The position numbers and the translations under genes were made by a program. A stretch of DNA of 64,000 nucleotides from an uncultured Pelagibacteraceae bacterium (GTDB lineage Bacteria > Pseudomonadota > Alphaproteobacteria > Pelagibacterales > Pelagibacteraceae): NCBI GenBank assembly GCA_902569975.1, contig CACFWD010000004.1:1-64000 (forward strand). Reading direction: 5' to 3'. Of this stretch, positions 54,423-64,000 are shown piece by piece (the stretch's first letter is position 1; each line of letters opens with the position of its first letter). The notes beneath the pieces are model-generated. The model searched no databases, was not told the origin of the DNA, and saw only the letters and a list, made by a program, of their open reading frames with translations.

Positions 54423-55166
54423 TTATCTTTCTGATAATGCTTTTGATTTATTCTTGCTAGTTTCTTTATCTTTAAAATATTCATCATATTTAGAACCATT
54501 TTCACTAGGAGTATATGTGTAATATATTATTCTTCTAATTTGATCAGAATCATTCTTTTTTGATCGATGAGGACAAGTATTAGAAAATATTATCATGTCA
54601 CCAACTTCTAAATCTATTACTTTAAACTTTGTTTTACTCTCAACTTCATCAGATAAAGCGGGCGTACCATCTTTTTTAGTATTTTTATAGAGTTGGGCAA
54701 AATCTCCATTATGAGATTTTGCTAGTTCGAGGGCTCCATTTTCTTTGTCACATTTATCTATAGCTATTAATGCACTAATAAAAAAATCTCCATACTCATA
54801 CCAGCCTTTTTTTTTCTCATCCTTAGAATTAATGAATTCAAATATACCATCATAATGAGCAAAAAAACCTTCGCCTCCAGGTGGTTTAGAATTAAATTTA
54901 TCTTTAAATATTAAAAATTCTTTTTTAAAAATTTTTTTTAATAATATTGATATTTTTTCATTTAAATCAATTAAGTTTGTTCCTTTATCATAAAGTTTTT
55001 CAATTCTTCTTAGATTGTTTGAATTATCAAAATATTTGACAGTACCAGAGGCGTTATTTATTTCGTCTATTAACTTAGATACAAAATGTTTACTTAAAAA
55101 ATTTTTGAAAACAAAATATCCTTCATTATCAAATTTTTTTTTGTAATCTAAAGAGCTAATATTCAT
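54423..55166 (-). CDS. PhyH-family Fe(II)/2-oxoglutarate dioxygenase
   Basis: The 247-residue protein shows PhyH features: N-terminal YKKKFDNEGYFVFKNFLS, iron ligands His104 and Asp106 (AHYDG) and His200 (CPHRS), and Arg211/212 for 2-oxoglutarate. Family members hydroxylate small molecules, including phosphonates (PhnY-type). Placed between pepM and a phosphotransferase gene, it may hydroxylate the phosphonate or the sugar it is attached to. Proper substrate unknown. The gap to pepM is 66 bases. Confidence 0.82.
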   Translation of the reverse strand: MNISSLDYKKKFDNEGYFVFKNFLSKHFVSKLIDEINNASGTVKYFDNSNNLRRIEKLYDKGTNLIDLNEKISILLKKIFKKEFLIFKDKFNSKPPGGEGFFAHYDGIFEFINSKDEKKKGWYEYGDFFISALIAIDKCDKENGALELAKSHNGDFAQLYKNTKKDGTPALSDEVESKTKFKVIDLEVGDMIIFSNTCPHRSKKNDSDQIRRIIYYTYTPSENGSKYDEYFKDKETSKNKSKALSER

Positions 55167-55183
55167 AATCTATCCTGCTAATA

Positions 55184-56305
55184 CTAAACACATATATTTG
55201 AAAAATTTTCATCAAAATATTTTATTGTATTTTCATAATTATAAAAATTTGTTTTTATAAAGTTATTAATTTCATTTTTATCAAATTCATTTGAGGCATT
55301 ATCAATAATTTTATCAATTTCAATTATCTGATTTTTATTAAATTCATATCCAAATTTATCTTTAATAAAATCTTCTATTGGTTGCAAATCTTTAAACATT
55401 CCAAATTTTTCATTATGAATTTTATCAAAATCGTTATAATAAATTACAGGTTTTTTAAATATCATCATATACTCAATTGAAATACCCGAATTATCAGTGA
55501 TTAAACACTTGGCTTTTTGCATAGCTTCAAGATTTTCCGGATTATCATCAAATATAAAATTTTTGTTCTGAAATCTTTCTTTATACATTTTCATCAAGGA
55601 TTGTGATCTTTTTATGGTTTCTGGATGAGGTCTAAATCTTACCTTGTAACCTAAATTTAACAGGTTAACTAATATTTCTTCAAAATCCTCATTAATATAA
55701 TTTGATCTATTTTTATTCCATGAAGGTGCTACTAAAATTTCATCATTATCAATTTCATCGATTTTATTTTTTAAATAATCAAAATAAAAAAAACCTGATT
55801 TAATAAGTTTTTTTTTTTTTAAATTTTCTATCTTTTCTCTATGTTGAATTTCATTAATTTGATAATCACCATTACATAATATTGTATCATAATTGTCAAA
55901 AGCTCCTGAGGTGTAAATTTTTGTAGTGCTTACAGCACCATGGAAATAATAGATATAATTTTTTACAAATTCATTTTTTTTTACAATATTGTTATTAAGA
56001 TCAGTTAAAGTCATAAACATATTATCAGTTACAACACTTTTAAAAAAATACTGAAATAAAAAACCCTGTCCAATATATAGATTTTTAACATCTAGCTGTA
56101 ATATTTTATCGTTTATGTCAGATGAAACATAGTAAATTTCTCCAGGATATTTTTTTGATAAATATTCAATAATCAAATAACTATATTTTAAATACGACTT
56201 ATTCTCCGAGTAAAATATAAATCTTGGTTTCTTCTCGCTAAGTTTATTTATTTCTCTAAATATTGTAAAAAAATTTTTGAAATTAAATGTCAATTTTTTA
56301 AACAT
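55184..56305 (-). CDS. CDP-glycerol glycerophosphotransferase-like enzyme
   Basis: The 373-residue protein resembles the C-terminal half of TagB/TagF teichoic-acid polymerases: FHGAVSTTKIYTSGAFDNYDTILCNGDYQ, then RFRPHPET and LITDNSGISIEYMMIFKKPVIYY. These are the conserved His/Asp/Ser positions of the family. Such enzymes transfer a phospho-alcohol from a CMP-activated donor. In this operon with two cytidylyltransferase domains, the donor may be a CMP-phosphonate rather than CDP-glycerol. This would attach methyl- or hydroxyethylphosphonate to a glycan. Confidence 0.8.
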   Translation of the reverse strand: MFKKLTFNFKNFFTIFREINKLSEKKPRFIFYSENKSYLKYSYLIIEYLSKKYPGEIYYVSSDINDKILQLDVKNLYIGQGFLFQYFFKSVVTDNMFMTLTDLNNNIVKKNEFVKNYIYYFHGAVSTTKIYTSGAFDNYDTILCNGDYQINEIQHREKIENLKKKKLIKSGFFYFDYLKNKIDEIDNDEILVAPSWNKNRSNYINEDFEEILVNLLNLGYKVRFRPHPETIKRSQSLMKMYKERFQNKNFIFDDNPENLEAMQKAKCLITDNSGISIEYMMIFKKPVIYYNDFDKIHNEKFGMFKDLQPIEDFIKDKFGYEFNKNQIIEIDKIIDNASNEFDKNEINNFIKTNFYNYENTIKYFDENFSNICV

Positions 56306-56311
56306 TAATTA

Positions 56312-57502
56312 CTATCTTGTTCTTCCATAAATATCATTATATCTAATAATATCAGTTTCCTTTAAAATTGATCCTATTTGAGCTTCAATTATTCTAACAG
56401 GTTTTTTATTTGGATTTTCTATTCTATGAACTGAACCTTGTGGAATAAAAATAGTTTCATCTGGTTTCATTGTAAAATATTTCTTATTTAAAGTAATTTT
56501 AGGTTTACCTTGAGTAACTACCCAGTGCTCCGCTCTATGATGATGTTTCTGAAGACTTAATACACCTTTGGGTTTAACATATAGTTCTTTAATTAAGAAT
56601 TCCTTACCGTTAAATAAATTTACATAACTACCCCAAGGTTTATGAAATACATTTTTCTTTTTAAAATAATATCTTTTATTTCGTCCATACATTTTACAAA
56701 TTTCTTTCCAGGACCCTAAATCAGACCAGGGAATATCTAATTTGATAGCATTGATATCTTTAGCTTTTTCTAAGATTGCATAGTCAAAAGACTTAGCTGT
56801 TACTTTGGTAAATGCTTGTTTGTTTAAATAATATACATTACTTTTATATTTTGCTTTTGACAAAGCTTTGTTACAGTTTCGGTAAATCTTAGGTTGATAT
56901 TTTTTAAAATTGTTAATAATTGAATCTTTTCTCAAATAAAAAATTCCAGAATTCCAATAACCTTTTTTACTAATTATTTTTTTGGCTTTGGCCTCTTTAG
57001 GTTTTTCAACAAACTTAGTTACTTTATTATTTTTTGTCAAAAAATATCCAAATTCACTTGAAGGCATTGTTGGTTTAATTCCAAAAATAAAGACATTATT
57101 TTGTGTAAGTTTCTTTTGGTTTTTTTGGATAGCTTTATTGAACAAAGCAATCTTCTCTATCAAATGATCAGCTGTTAAGAACATTAAAGGTTGTTGATTT
57201 GGAATATCTTTTATTAATGCGGCACTCAGTATTGCAGGAGCTGTATTTCTTTTTGTAGGTTCCAAAACTATTTTAAATTTTTTTATTTTATGTCTTTTTA
57301 AATGCTGTTTAACTTTTTTTAAATATTTTGAGTTAGTGCTTATAATCGGTACATCAAATATAGATGCTTTAATTCTCTCAAGAGTTTTACTTAACAAAGT
57401 CCAATTACCAAAATTGATAAACTGTTTAGCTTGAGGATTTTTAGCTTTTGGCCAAAGTCTTGTTCCGGCTCCACCACATAAAATGACTGGGCGAATTTTC
57501 AT
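56312..57502 (-). CDS. manC: Mannose-1-phosphate guanylyltransferase / mannose-6-phosphate isomerase
   Basis: The 396-residue protein has an N-terminal nucleotidyltransferase with LCGGAGTRLWP (8-18), FVEKP and the GYWNSGIF block, and a C-terminal cupin (about 285-390) with KPWGSYVNL, SLQKHHHRAEHWVVTQG and IPQGSVHRIEN. It makes GDP-mannose for surface glycans. At 396 residues it is shorter than the usual 470, mainly in the nucleotidyltransferase domain and linker. Its ATG overlaps the ilvD stop by one base, chaining the glycan/phosphonate genes to ilvD. Confidence 0.9.
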   Translation of the reverse strand: MKIRPVILCGGAGTRLWPKAKNPQAKQFINFGNWTLLSKTLERIKASIFDVPIISTNSKYLKKVKQHLKRHKIKKFKIVLEPTKRNTAPAILSAALIKDIPNQQPLMFLTADHLIEKIALFNKAIQKNQKKLTQNNVFIFGIKPTMPSSEFGYFLTKNNKVTKFVEKPKEAKAKKIISKKGYWNSGIFYLRKDSIINNFKKYQPKIYRNCNKALSKAKYKSNVYYLNKQAFTKVTAKSFDYAILEKAKDINAIKLDIPWSDLGSWKEICKMYGRNKRYYFKKKNVFHKPWGSYVNLFNGKEFLIKELYVKPKGVLSLQKHHHRAEHWVVTQGKPKITLNKKYFTMKPDETIFIPQGSVHRIENPNKKPVRIIEAQIGSILKETDIIRYNDIYGRTR

Positions 57503-59220
57503 TAAATTTTTGAATAATCCTTTACTTCTTTTTTCTTACCTGGGTGAGTAGGTGCTCCTAAATATGCAGGCCCAACTGTTTGAGCGTATTTCCAAAGTGT
57601 ACCTGATCCAAAATCAGATTTTCTAGCCTTCCATTTTCTTTTTCTTGAAGCTAATTGAGCTCTTGTTAAACGAACATCTATAGTTCCCTTTTTAGCATCA
57701 ATATCGATAATATCTCCATTACGTAAAAGAGCTATAGGACCTCCTAAGGCAGCTTCAGGTCCAACGTGACCTACGCAAAATCCTCTAGTAGCTCCTGAAA
57801 ATCTTCCATCAGTGATTAAAGCAACTTTCTCACCTTTACCCTGACCATAAATTGCACCAGTTGTTGAAAGCATTTCTCTCATACCTGGTCCACCTACTGG
57901 TCCTTCATATCTAATGATAATTACATCTCCATCTTTGTATTTTTTACTTTGAACTGCTTTCATTGCGCTTTCTTCATTATCAAAACATCTTGCTCTACCA
58001 GTGAATTGTAATTTTTTTAGTCCAGCAATTTTAACAATTCCACCTTCGGGAGCTAAATTACCTTTTAATCCAACAACACCACCATCAGGTGATAGTGGCC
58101 TGTTATAAGCTCTTAATACTTTTTGTTTTGGGTTAAATTTAATTCCTCTTAAATTTTCTTTCATAGTTTTACCGGTAACTGTCATGCAATCACCATGAAT
58201 ATAGCCACCATCGTAAAGAGTTTTTAAAAGCATCGGTACACCACCTGCTAACCACATATCCTTTGCAACATATTTTCCACCAGGTTTTAAATCTGCAAGA
58301 TAAGGAGTTCTTTTAAAAATTTTCGCAACATCCATTAGATCAAATTTAATTCCTGCTTCATTTGCAATTGCTGGTAAATGTAAAGCGGCATTTGTTGAAC
58401 CACCTGTTGCAGCAACAATTGTTGCAGCATTTTCTAAAGCTTTTTTTGTTACTATGTCTCTTGGTTTTATTTTTTTAGCTAATAATTCCATTACCATTTT
58501 GCCGCTTAATTTTGCGTATTTATCTCTCTCTTCATAAGGAGCTGGAGTACCTGCTGAGTAAGGTAATGCTAAACCAATAGCTTCCGAAACACATGCCATA
58601 GTATTTGCAGTAAATTGACCACCACAAGCACCTGCACTTGGACATGCAACTAATTCTAATTTTCTTAATTCTTTTGCAGTCATTTGCCCTGATGAATGTT
58701 TTCCAACAGCTTCAAAAACATCTACAACAGTAACATCTTTACCTTTATATCTTCCTGGAAGTATTGATCCACCATAAATAAAAACACTTGGTACATTTAA
58801 TCTTACCATTGACATCATCAAACCTGGTAAAGACTTGTCACAACCTGCTATACCCACTAGAGCATCATAACAATGACCTCTAACAGTAAGTTCTGCACTA
58901 TCTGCAATAACTTCTCTTGAGATTAACGAAGATTTCATTCCCTCGTGACCCATTGCAATACCATCAGTGACCGTAATCGTGCAAAATTCTCTTGGAGTTC
59001 CTCCTGAGGCTCTTACACCCTTTTTAACTGACTGCGCTTGTCTCATTAAAGCAATATTACATGGCGCTGCTTCATTCCATGTTGATACAACACCTACGAA
59101 TGGTTTGGAGACATCTTTTTCAGTTTCTCCCATAGCATAATAAAAAGATCTATGTGGTGCTCTATCTGCACCTAGAGATGTATGTCTACTTGGTAATTTT
59201 TTTTTATTAAACTTACGCAT
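57502..59220 (-). CDS. ilvD: Dihydroxy-acid dehydratase
   Basis: The 572-residue iron-sulfur enzyme carries out the dehydration step in valine, leucine and isoleucine synthesis. Cluster and active-site cysteines appear in [19 protein letters not shown] and [18 protein letters not shown]. The C-terminal [19 protein letters not shown] is typical. It starts in the valS stop codon (TAATG). Standard length, no anomaly. Confidence 0.97.
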   Translation of the reverse strand: MRKFNKKKLPSRHTSLGADRAPHRSFYYAMGETEKDVSKPFVGVVSTWNEAAPCNIALMRQAQSVKKGVRASGGTPREFCTITVTDGIAMGHEGMKSSLISREVIADSAELTVRGHCYDALVGIAGCDKSLPGLMMSMVRLNVPSVFIYGGSILPGRYKGKDVTVVDVFEAVGKHSSGQMTAKELRKLELVACPSAGACGGQFTANTMACVSEAIGLALPYSAGTPAPYEERDKYAKLSGKMVMELLAKKIKPRDIVTKKALENAATIVAATGGSTNAALHLPAIANEAGIKFDLMDVAKIFKRTPYLADLKPGGKYVAKDMWLAGGVPMLLKTLYDGGYIHGDCMTVTGKTMKENLRGIKFNPKQKVLRAYNRPLSPDGGVVGLKGNLAPEGGIVKIAGLKKLQFTGRARCFDNEESAMKAVQSKKYKDGDVIIIRYEGPVGGPGMREMLSTTGAIYGQGKGEKVALITDGRFSGATRGFCVGHVGPEAALGGPIALLRNGDIIDIDAKKGTIDVRLTRAQLASRKRKWKARKSDFGSGTLWKYAQTVGPAYLGAPTHPGKKKEVKDYSKI

Positions 59221-61850
59221 TATAAACTTTTAATAGTTATTGATATTTTTTTGATATCATCTTTTAAATTACTATAGTTAGTTTTTTCTTGTTCAACAAT
59301 ATTTTTTGGTGCTCTATCAGTAAAACCTTTATTAGATAATCGTTGTGATATCTTGTCCATTTCTTCCTGATATTTACTCTGCCTTTTGACTAAATTTTCT
59401 TTTATTAAATTTAAATCAACATTCTCATCAAAATATATCTTAAATATGTCGCCAGATATAACTAATGAAGCTGAGGGTTTTTGTTGATCTTTCTCAAAAA
59501 AATTATTGATACGACCAAGCTTTTTAATAATTACTTCGTTATTTTTCACCAAAGTTTTGTTCTTTTTATTAATTTTATTAATTGATATATCAACAAATGA
59601 ACCAGGACTTACATTTAATTCATTTTTAAATGATCTTAATTCTGAAATTATATCAATTATCTTTTCAACATCTTTTTGAGATTGATCTTTTTTCACTTTA
59701 CCAGATGGCCAATTTTTATACATAAGAAAATTTTTATTTGATTTATCAAACTTATTTTTTAACCATATTTCTTCAGTCACAAATGGAATAAAAGGATGAA
59801 GCATTACTAATATTTGTTTGAAAATATAAGCAGATACCTCTTTTACCTCTTTTTGAGGTTTTTTATCATCTGAATGAAATATTGTTTTTGAAAGTTCAAT
59901 GTACCAGTCACAATAGGAGTGCCAAGCAAACTGATAAGCATTTTTAGCAGCCTCATCAAAACGGTAATCCTCAATATTTTTTTGAATTTTGTTCTTAATT
60001 TCTATTAACTCGTAATATATCCATTTATTGATATTTAATGTGATTTTTGGAACTTTATCAGTTTTCTTAAAATCACATTTATTTGTAATTAAGAAATTAT
60101 TAGCATTCCATAATTTATTTAAAAAATTTCTATAACCTTTAACTCTATCTTCAGAAAGTTTTACATCTGTTCCTGGAGATGCCATAGACAATAAAGTAAA
60201 TCTTAATGCATCAGCACTGTATTTTTCTATTAAATCTAATGGATCAATGACATTTCCTTTAGACTTAGACATTTTTTGTCCTTTTTCGTCTCTTACAAGT
60301 GCATGAACATAAATAGCTTTGAAAGGTTCTTTGTTTAAAAATTCCATTCCAAACATCATCATTCTAGCAACCCAGAAAAATATAATATCAAACCCAGTTA
60401 CTAATACAGAAGTAGGATAAAATTTTTCAACATAATCTTTATTGTCTGGCCAACCTAATGTTGCAAATGGCCATAAACCAGACGAGAACCATGTATCTAA
60501 TACGTCTGGATCACGAATTAAATTTACATCTTTACCGTAATGTTTTTTAGCTTGTTTTTTTGCATTTGTTTCATTTGATGCAACAAATATTTTTTTATCT
60601 GGTCCATACCATGCTGGTATTTGATGACCCCACCAAAGTTGTCTTGAAACACACCACGGTTCAATATTATTCATCCATTGAAAATAAGTTTTTGACCAAT
60701 TCGTTGGAAAGAAATTTGTCTTTTTTGATTTAACTATATTTTTTGCTTTAACTGCTAATTTTTTTGCATCAACAAACCATTGTTCAGTCAAAAAAGGTTC
60801 TATAATTGAATTAGATCTATCACCGTAAGGAACTTTATTCTTAATATTTTCTTCTTTAACAAAAAAATTTTTTTCCTTAAGTTCTTTTAAAATTTTCTTT
60901 CTCGCCTCAAATCTATCTAAATCAATATAATCTTTAGGTGCATTTTCATTAATTTTACCAGCTTCAGTAAATATATTAATAATTTCAAGATTATTTCTTT
61001 GTCCAACATCATAATCATTAAAATCATGTGCTGGAGTAATCTTTAGCGCTCCAGTTCCTTGTTCGGGATCTGCATAATTATCTTCTATAATATTTATCTT
61101 TCTTCCAACAATTGGTATTGTAACTGTTTTGCCAACAAAAGAGGTAAACCTTTTATCTTTTGGATTGACAGCAATTGCTGTATCTCCCAGCATTGTTTCA
61201 GGTCTTGTTGTTGCAATAGTAATAAATTCATCTGTTCCATCAATAGGATATTTAATATAGTAAATTTTTGAGTTTACCTCTCTTTGGTCAACTTCAAGAT
61301 CAGATATTGCAGTTTTTAAAACTGTATCCCAATTTACTAGTTTTTCATCTTTATAAATTAAACCTTTATTATAAAGATCTACAAAAACTTTAACTACTGA
61401 TTTTGAAAGATTTTCGTCCATTGTGAAGGCATTACGAGACCAATCACAAGAACATCCTAGTTTTTTTAATTGATTGATAATAATATCACCATACTGTTCT
61501 TTCCATTGCCATACTTTTTCAACAAATTTTTCTCTACCAATTTCATTTTTATCAATCTTTTCTGTAGAAAGTTTTCTCTCAACTAAAGCTTGGGTAGCTA
61601 TTCCAGCATGATCCGTACCTGGTTGCCATAAAGTTTCATAATTATTCATTCGGTGATAACGGACAAGTAAATCTTGTATAGAATTATTGAGAGCATGACC
61701 CATATGCAAACTTCCAGTAACATTTGGAGGTGGTATAACTACTGAATACTTTTTAAGATTATTTTTAGGTTTAAATAGTTCATTTTTTTCCCAATAATTA
61801 TATATTTTTTCTTCAGATATTTTATGATCATATTTATTGTTATCTGTCAT
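59220..61850 (-). CDS. valS: Valyl-tRNA synthetase
   Basis: The 876-residue class I synthetase has the HIGH motif in [16 protein letters not shown], an editing domain with [17 protein letters not shown], and KMSKS in [15 protein letters not shown]. The C-terminal coiled-coil arm (about 800-876) is present and Lys-rich. It charges tRNA-Val. It is the first gene of the minus-strand run valS-ilvD-manC and beyond, so its promoter, somewhere in the 94-base gap at 61851-61944, may drive the whole group. Confidence 0.97.
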   Translation of the reverse strand: MTDNNKYDHKISEEKIYNYWEKNELFKPKNNLKKYSVVIPPPNVTGSLHMGHALNNSIQDLLVRYHRMNNYETLWQPGTDHAGIATQALVERKLSTEKIDKNEIGREKFVEKVWQWKEQYGDIIINQLKKLGCSCDWSRNAFTMDENLSKSVVKVFVDLYNKGLIYKDEKLVNWDTVLKTAISDLEVDQREVNSKIYYIKYPIDGTDEFITIATTRPETMLGDTAIAVNPKDKRFTSFVGKTVTIPIVGRKINIIEDNYADPEQGTGALKITPAHDFNDYDVGQRNNLEIINIFTEAGKINENAPKDYIDLDRFEARKKILKELKEKNFFVKEENIKNKVPYGDRSNSIIEPFLTEQWFVDAKKLAVKAKNIVKSKKTNFFPTNWSKTYFQWMNNIEPWCVSRQLWWGHQIPAWYGPDKKIFVASNETNAKKQAKKHYGKDVNLIRDPDVLDTWFSSGLWPFATLGWPDNKDYVEKFYPTSVLVTGFDIIFFWVARMMMFGMEFLNKEPFKAIYVHALVRDEKGQKMSKSKGNVIDPLDLIEKYSADALRFTLLSMASPGTDVKLSEDRVKGYRNFLNKLWNANNFLITNKCDFKKTDKVPKITLNINKWIYYELIEIKNKIQKNIEDYRFDEAAKNAYQFAWHSYCDWYIELSKTIFHSDDKKPQKEVKEVSAYIFKQILVMLHPFIPFVTEEIWLKNKFDKSNKNFLMYKNWPSGKVKKDQSQKDVEKIIDIISELRSFKNELNVSPGSFVDISINKINKKNKTLVKNNEVIIKKLGRINNFFEKDQQKPSASLVISGDIFKIYFDENVDLNLIKENLVKRQSKYQEEMDKISQRLSNKGFTDRAPKNIVEQEKTNYSNLKDDIKKISITIKSL

Positions 61851-61944
61851 TGTATAATTATAAATATTGTGATTATTTTTAATGTCAAAGTAAAATCTAT
61901 TATTTTATTGGATTAACATAACTCTAATATAAAGTAAATTGTCA

Positions 61945-62869
61945 ATGAATATTTTAAAAAAAATCTTATTATTTTTTATCCCAATTAAATTTGTTCTAGA
62001 CAAATATAATCCTATATTTCTTTATCATTCATTGGGTAGGGCATCAAATTTTAATTCAAATATTGACCACGTGGATTTAGAAACTCTTGAAAAACAATTA
62101 CGATACATTCAGAAATATTGGAAATTTGTTACAATTGATGAATATATAGATACAAAAGATAAAAAAGGTCTTACTAGTTTGACTATAGATGATGGTTACA
62201 AAAACGTAATAGATGACGCATTTAAGGTTTTTGAAAAATTAGAAATCCCAATAACTATATTTATTAATTCATCAACTTTTAATGGAAAAATTTTTTGGAG
62301 AGATAAGATTCGCTATTTAATACAAAATAATATGATTAAAGAATTTGTAAAATATTCTAAACTTTTCAAAGAAAGCGATGTTAATAATTTTTATTTTATA
62401 TCAAAAAGTACAAAATTTAACAGCAAACAAGTTGAAATTGAATTAGATGAATTTATTTTGAGAAAAAATATAGATTTAAATACTGAACATAAATTATGTT
62501 TTGATAATACAAAATATTTAATTAATCATCCATTAATAAATTATGGTAATCATTCGGCAAATCATTACTTTCTTTCATCTTTAAGTAAAGAAGAGCAATA
62601 TAAGGATATATTGGAATGTAAAAACTTTTTTGGAAAGTTTTGATATAAATAGATCTAATGTATTTTGTGTACCATTTGGAGGGATAAGTTCATTCAATAA
62701 TGATACTGAGACTATTATAAAAGATTTAAATTACAAAACATTATTACTAACTGAAAATAGATTTAATAAATTATCAAATAAAGATAAATTTTATAGAATT
62801 ATGCCATCTAAGGTTATTATTAATAATTTATTAAAAAAAATTTATTTGAAACAATTAATTAGTGATTAA
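61945..62869 (+). pseudogene. Polysaccharide deacetylase, interrupted by a frameshift
   Basis: A NodB-like deacetylase is split in two frames. The first part (ATG 61945 to TGA 62643) has FLYHSLG, the metal-site SLTIDDGYKNV with the catalytic Asp pair, and YGNHSANHYFLSSL, which supplies His ligands. The sequence continues in the next frame from 62630 (ESFDINRSNVFCVPFGGISSF, the expected follow-on) to 62869. The shift is at six T residues (62626-62631); five would restore one frame of about 308 residues. A sequencing error, a true mutation or slippage-based phase switching are all possible. The opening TTG at 61939 is less likely than the ATG. Confidence 0.75.
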
Positions 62870-62888
62870 AATTAAAAAAATTTAATTC

Positions 62889-63987
62889 ATGAAAATTTCA
62901 TACATATCCAATAGTTCTTGTCCATCACAACTTCCAAGTTCACTGCAAATTGTAAAAACTTGTGAATACTTATCAAAGTATGGAAATAAAGTTTTTTTAA
63001 TACTTCCAAACACAGCAGGTTTTAATGACAAAATTTCAAATTTTTATGATATAAAATATAGATTTAAATTAATTAGATTGTCAAAATTTAAAAAGTTTCC
63101 AATTGGATTAAATTATTACTTATTTTCATTAATATCCTTTTTTGAAAGCTAAAAAAATAAGCGAATTTATTATTTCTAGAAACTATTTTGTTATATTTCT
63201 CTGCTGTATTTTTAACGTAAGATGTACAATAGAACTTCATAATGATATAAAAAATGAATCTAGAATTGTAAGATTTATATTTAATAATTTTAATATTTTT
63301 AATTCAAAATCAGTAACTAAAATTGTTTGTATTTCACATGGTGTAAAAAATAAATATATCAAGGATTTTAATTTAAAAAAAAATAAAAAAATAGTTGTCC
63401 TACCTTCGGGATCTTCTTTAGATATAAAGTATAAAAACTCACTTAATAATAAAAGATTAAATCTAGGATATTTTGGTACAATCAACCCTTCAAGAGGTAT
63501 TAATATCATTTTGAAACTTGCTCAAATGGATAAGCAAAATAATTACTATATTTTTGGTGGTTCCAAAAATCAAGTGAGAAACTTAAAAAAAAAATATAGA
63601 TTAAACAATTTATATTTAAACTCACATCTTAATTATAAAAAAGTTCAAATAAAAATTTCAGATATGGATATTTTATTAATGCCATATTCAAATAAAGTTA
63701 CAGTTTCTGGAAATGTTTCTAATACAGTAAAGTTTATGTCACCTTTAAAATTATTTGATTATATGAGAGCTGGAAAGTTAATTATTAGTTCTGATTTAGA
63801 AGTATTAAAAGAGATAGTGAACAAAAACCAATGTGTCTTTGTAAAAAATTATCTAAACCCAATGTCATGGATGCTTGAAATAAGAAAAATAAAAAATAAT
63901 ATATTAAAAAGAAACATAATTGGGAAAAATTCTCACTTAAAATCTAAACTGTATACCCATAAAAATAGGATCTTAGAATATTTTTAA
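62889..63987 (+). pseudogene. Glycosyltransferase (GT4-like), interrupted by a frameshift
   Basis: The first frame (62889-63152) gives the N-terminal domain of a GT-B glycosyltransferase, starting MKISYISNSSCPSQLPSSLQ. The remainder (63142-63987) continues in another frame with YFGTINPSRGINIILKLA, then LLMPYSN and LKLFDYMRAGKLIISSDLEVLKE, the donor-binding region. The shift is at six T residues (63138-63143); five would give one protein of about 366 residues. It follows the deacetylase by 19 bases and probably belongs to a surface-polysaccharide locus continuing beyond the window. Confidence 0.75.
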
Positions 63988-64000
63988 CATTTAATTACAT

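Noticed and set aside
1-64000. tRNA, rRNA, CRISPR, IS element, integrase or prophage genes
   Set aside because: No cloverleaf-like GC-rich segment in the intergenic gaps, no regularly spaced repeats, and no transposase or integrase-like protein were seen.

Overview
This window is AT-rich, very compact bacterial DNA: most gaps are under 100 bases, and start/stop overlaps of the ATGA and TAATG type are common. Gene content and order point to the SAR11 clade (Pelagibacterales, Alphaproteobacteria). Supporting signs are a SAM-II riboswitch before metX, class I lysyl-tRNA synthetase, a RegA/ActR-type regulator, a chvI-chvG-ahcY-tsaE-amgK-murU order that is a reduced form of the usual alphaproteobacterial block, and a PlcP/Agt lipid-remodelling pair next to pst-pho genes. 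I saw no rRNA, tRNA, CRISPR array, integrase or IS element. The taxonomic call is inference from gene content.

Layout. 0-14 kb: amino-acid and housekeeping genes (metX with riboswitch, hisC-tyrA, cytosolic NlpC/P60 peptidase with an AmpG-type permease, trkH, lysS, pyrD, rpmB, a queuosine-precursor transporter), then a polyamine operon (ornithine decarboxylase, deoxyhypusine-synthase-like protein, agmatinase), regA and bioY. 14-24.5 kb: polA, the ChvI/ChvG two-component system, ahcY, tsaE, amgK/murU cell-wall salvage, gpmA, a VanZ-like protein and a lipoprotein transglycosylase. 24.5-32.7 kb: an RND pump gene without its first membrane helix or an adjacent adaptor, a cluster of palindromes, a divergent ATP-grasp/Anbu-proteasome pair, an arsC-aquaporin-NUDIX operon, and a Lys-rich small protein.

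32.7-47.6 kb is a phosphorus-economy region: ppk-ppx and sixA, then one long minus-strand array plcP-agt-phoR-(unknown secreted protein)-pstS-pstC-pstA-pstB-phoU-phoB, with a divergent diacylglycerol-kinase-family gene. Two near-identical direct-repeat Pho-box candidates lie before pstS and plcP, weaker versions lie before phoR and the unknown gene, and a strong terminator separates pstS from pstC. Together these genes would import phosphate, store polyphosphate and replace phospholipids by glycolipids under phosphate starvation.

48.3-57.5 kb is the most interesting region: a phosphonate biosynthesis operon. It encodes PEP mutase fused to a cytidylyltransferase, phosphonopyruvate decarboxylase, phosphonoacetaldehyde reductase, an HTH-cytidylyltransferase fusion and a methylphosphonate-synthase-like enzyme with an H-x3-Q...H iron triad. 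Upstream lie a PhyH-type dioxygenase, a CDP-glycerol-phosphotransferase-like enzyme and a mannose-1-P guanylyltransferase. The set suggests that methylphosphonate (or hydroxyethylphosphonate) is made, activated with CTP and attached to a surface glycan. The operon is chained to the housekeeping genes ilvD and valS.

61.9-64 kb opens a surface-polysaccharide region: a polysaccharide deacetylase and a glycosyltransferase, each broken by a frameshift at a six-T run. The recurring architectural theme is streamlining: partner genes that usually accompany these systems (hprK/PTS, addAB, the RND adaptor, alpha-E/transglutaminase with Anbu, an adjacent RegB) are absent here.
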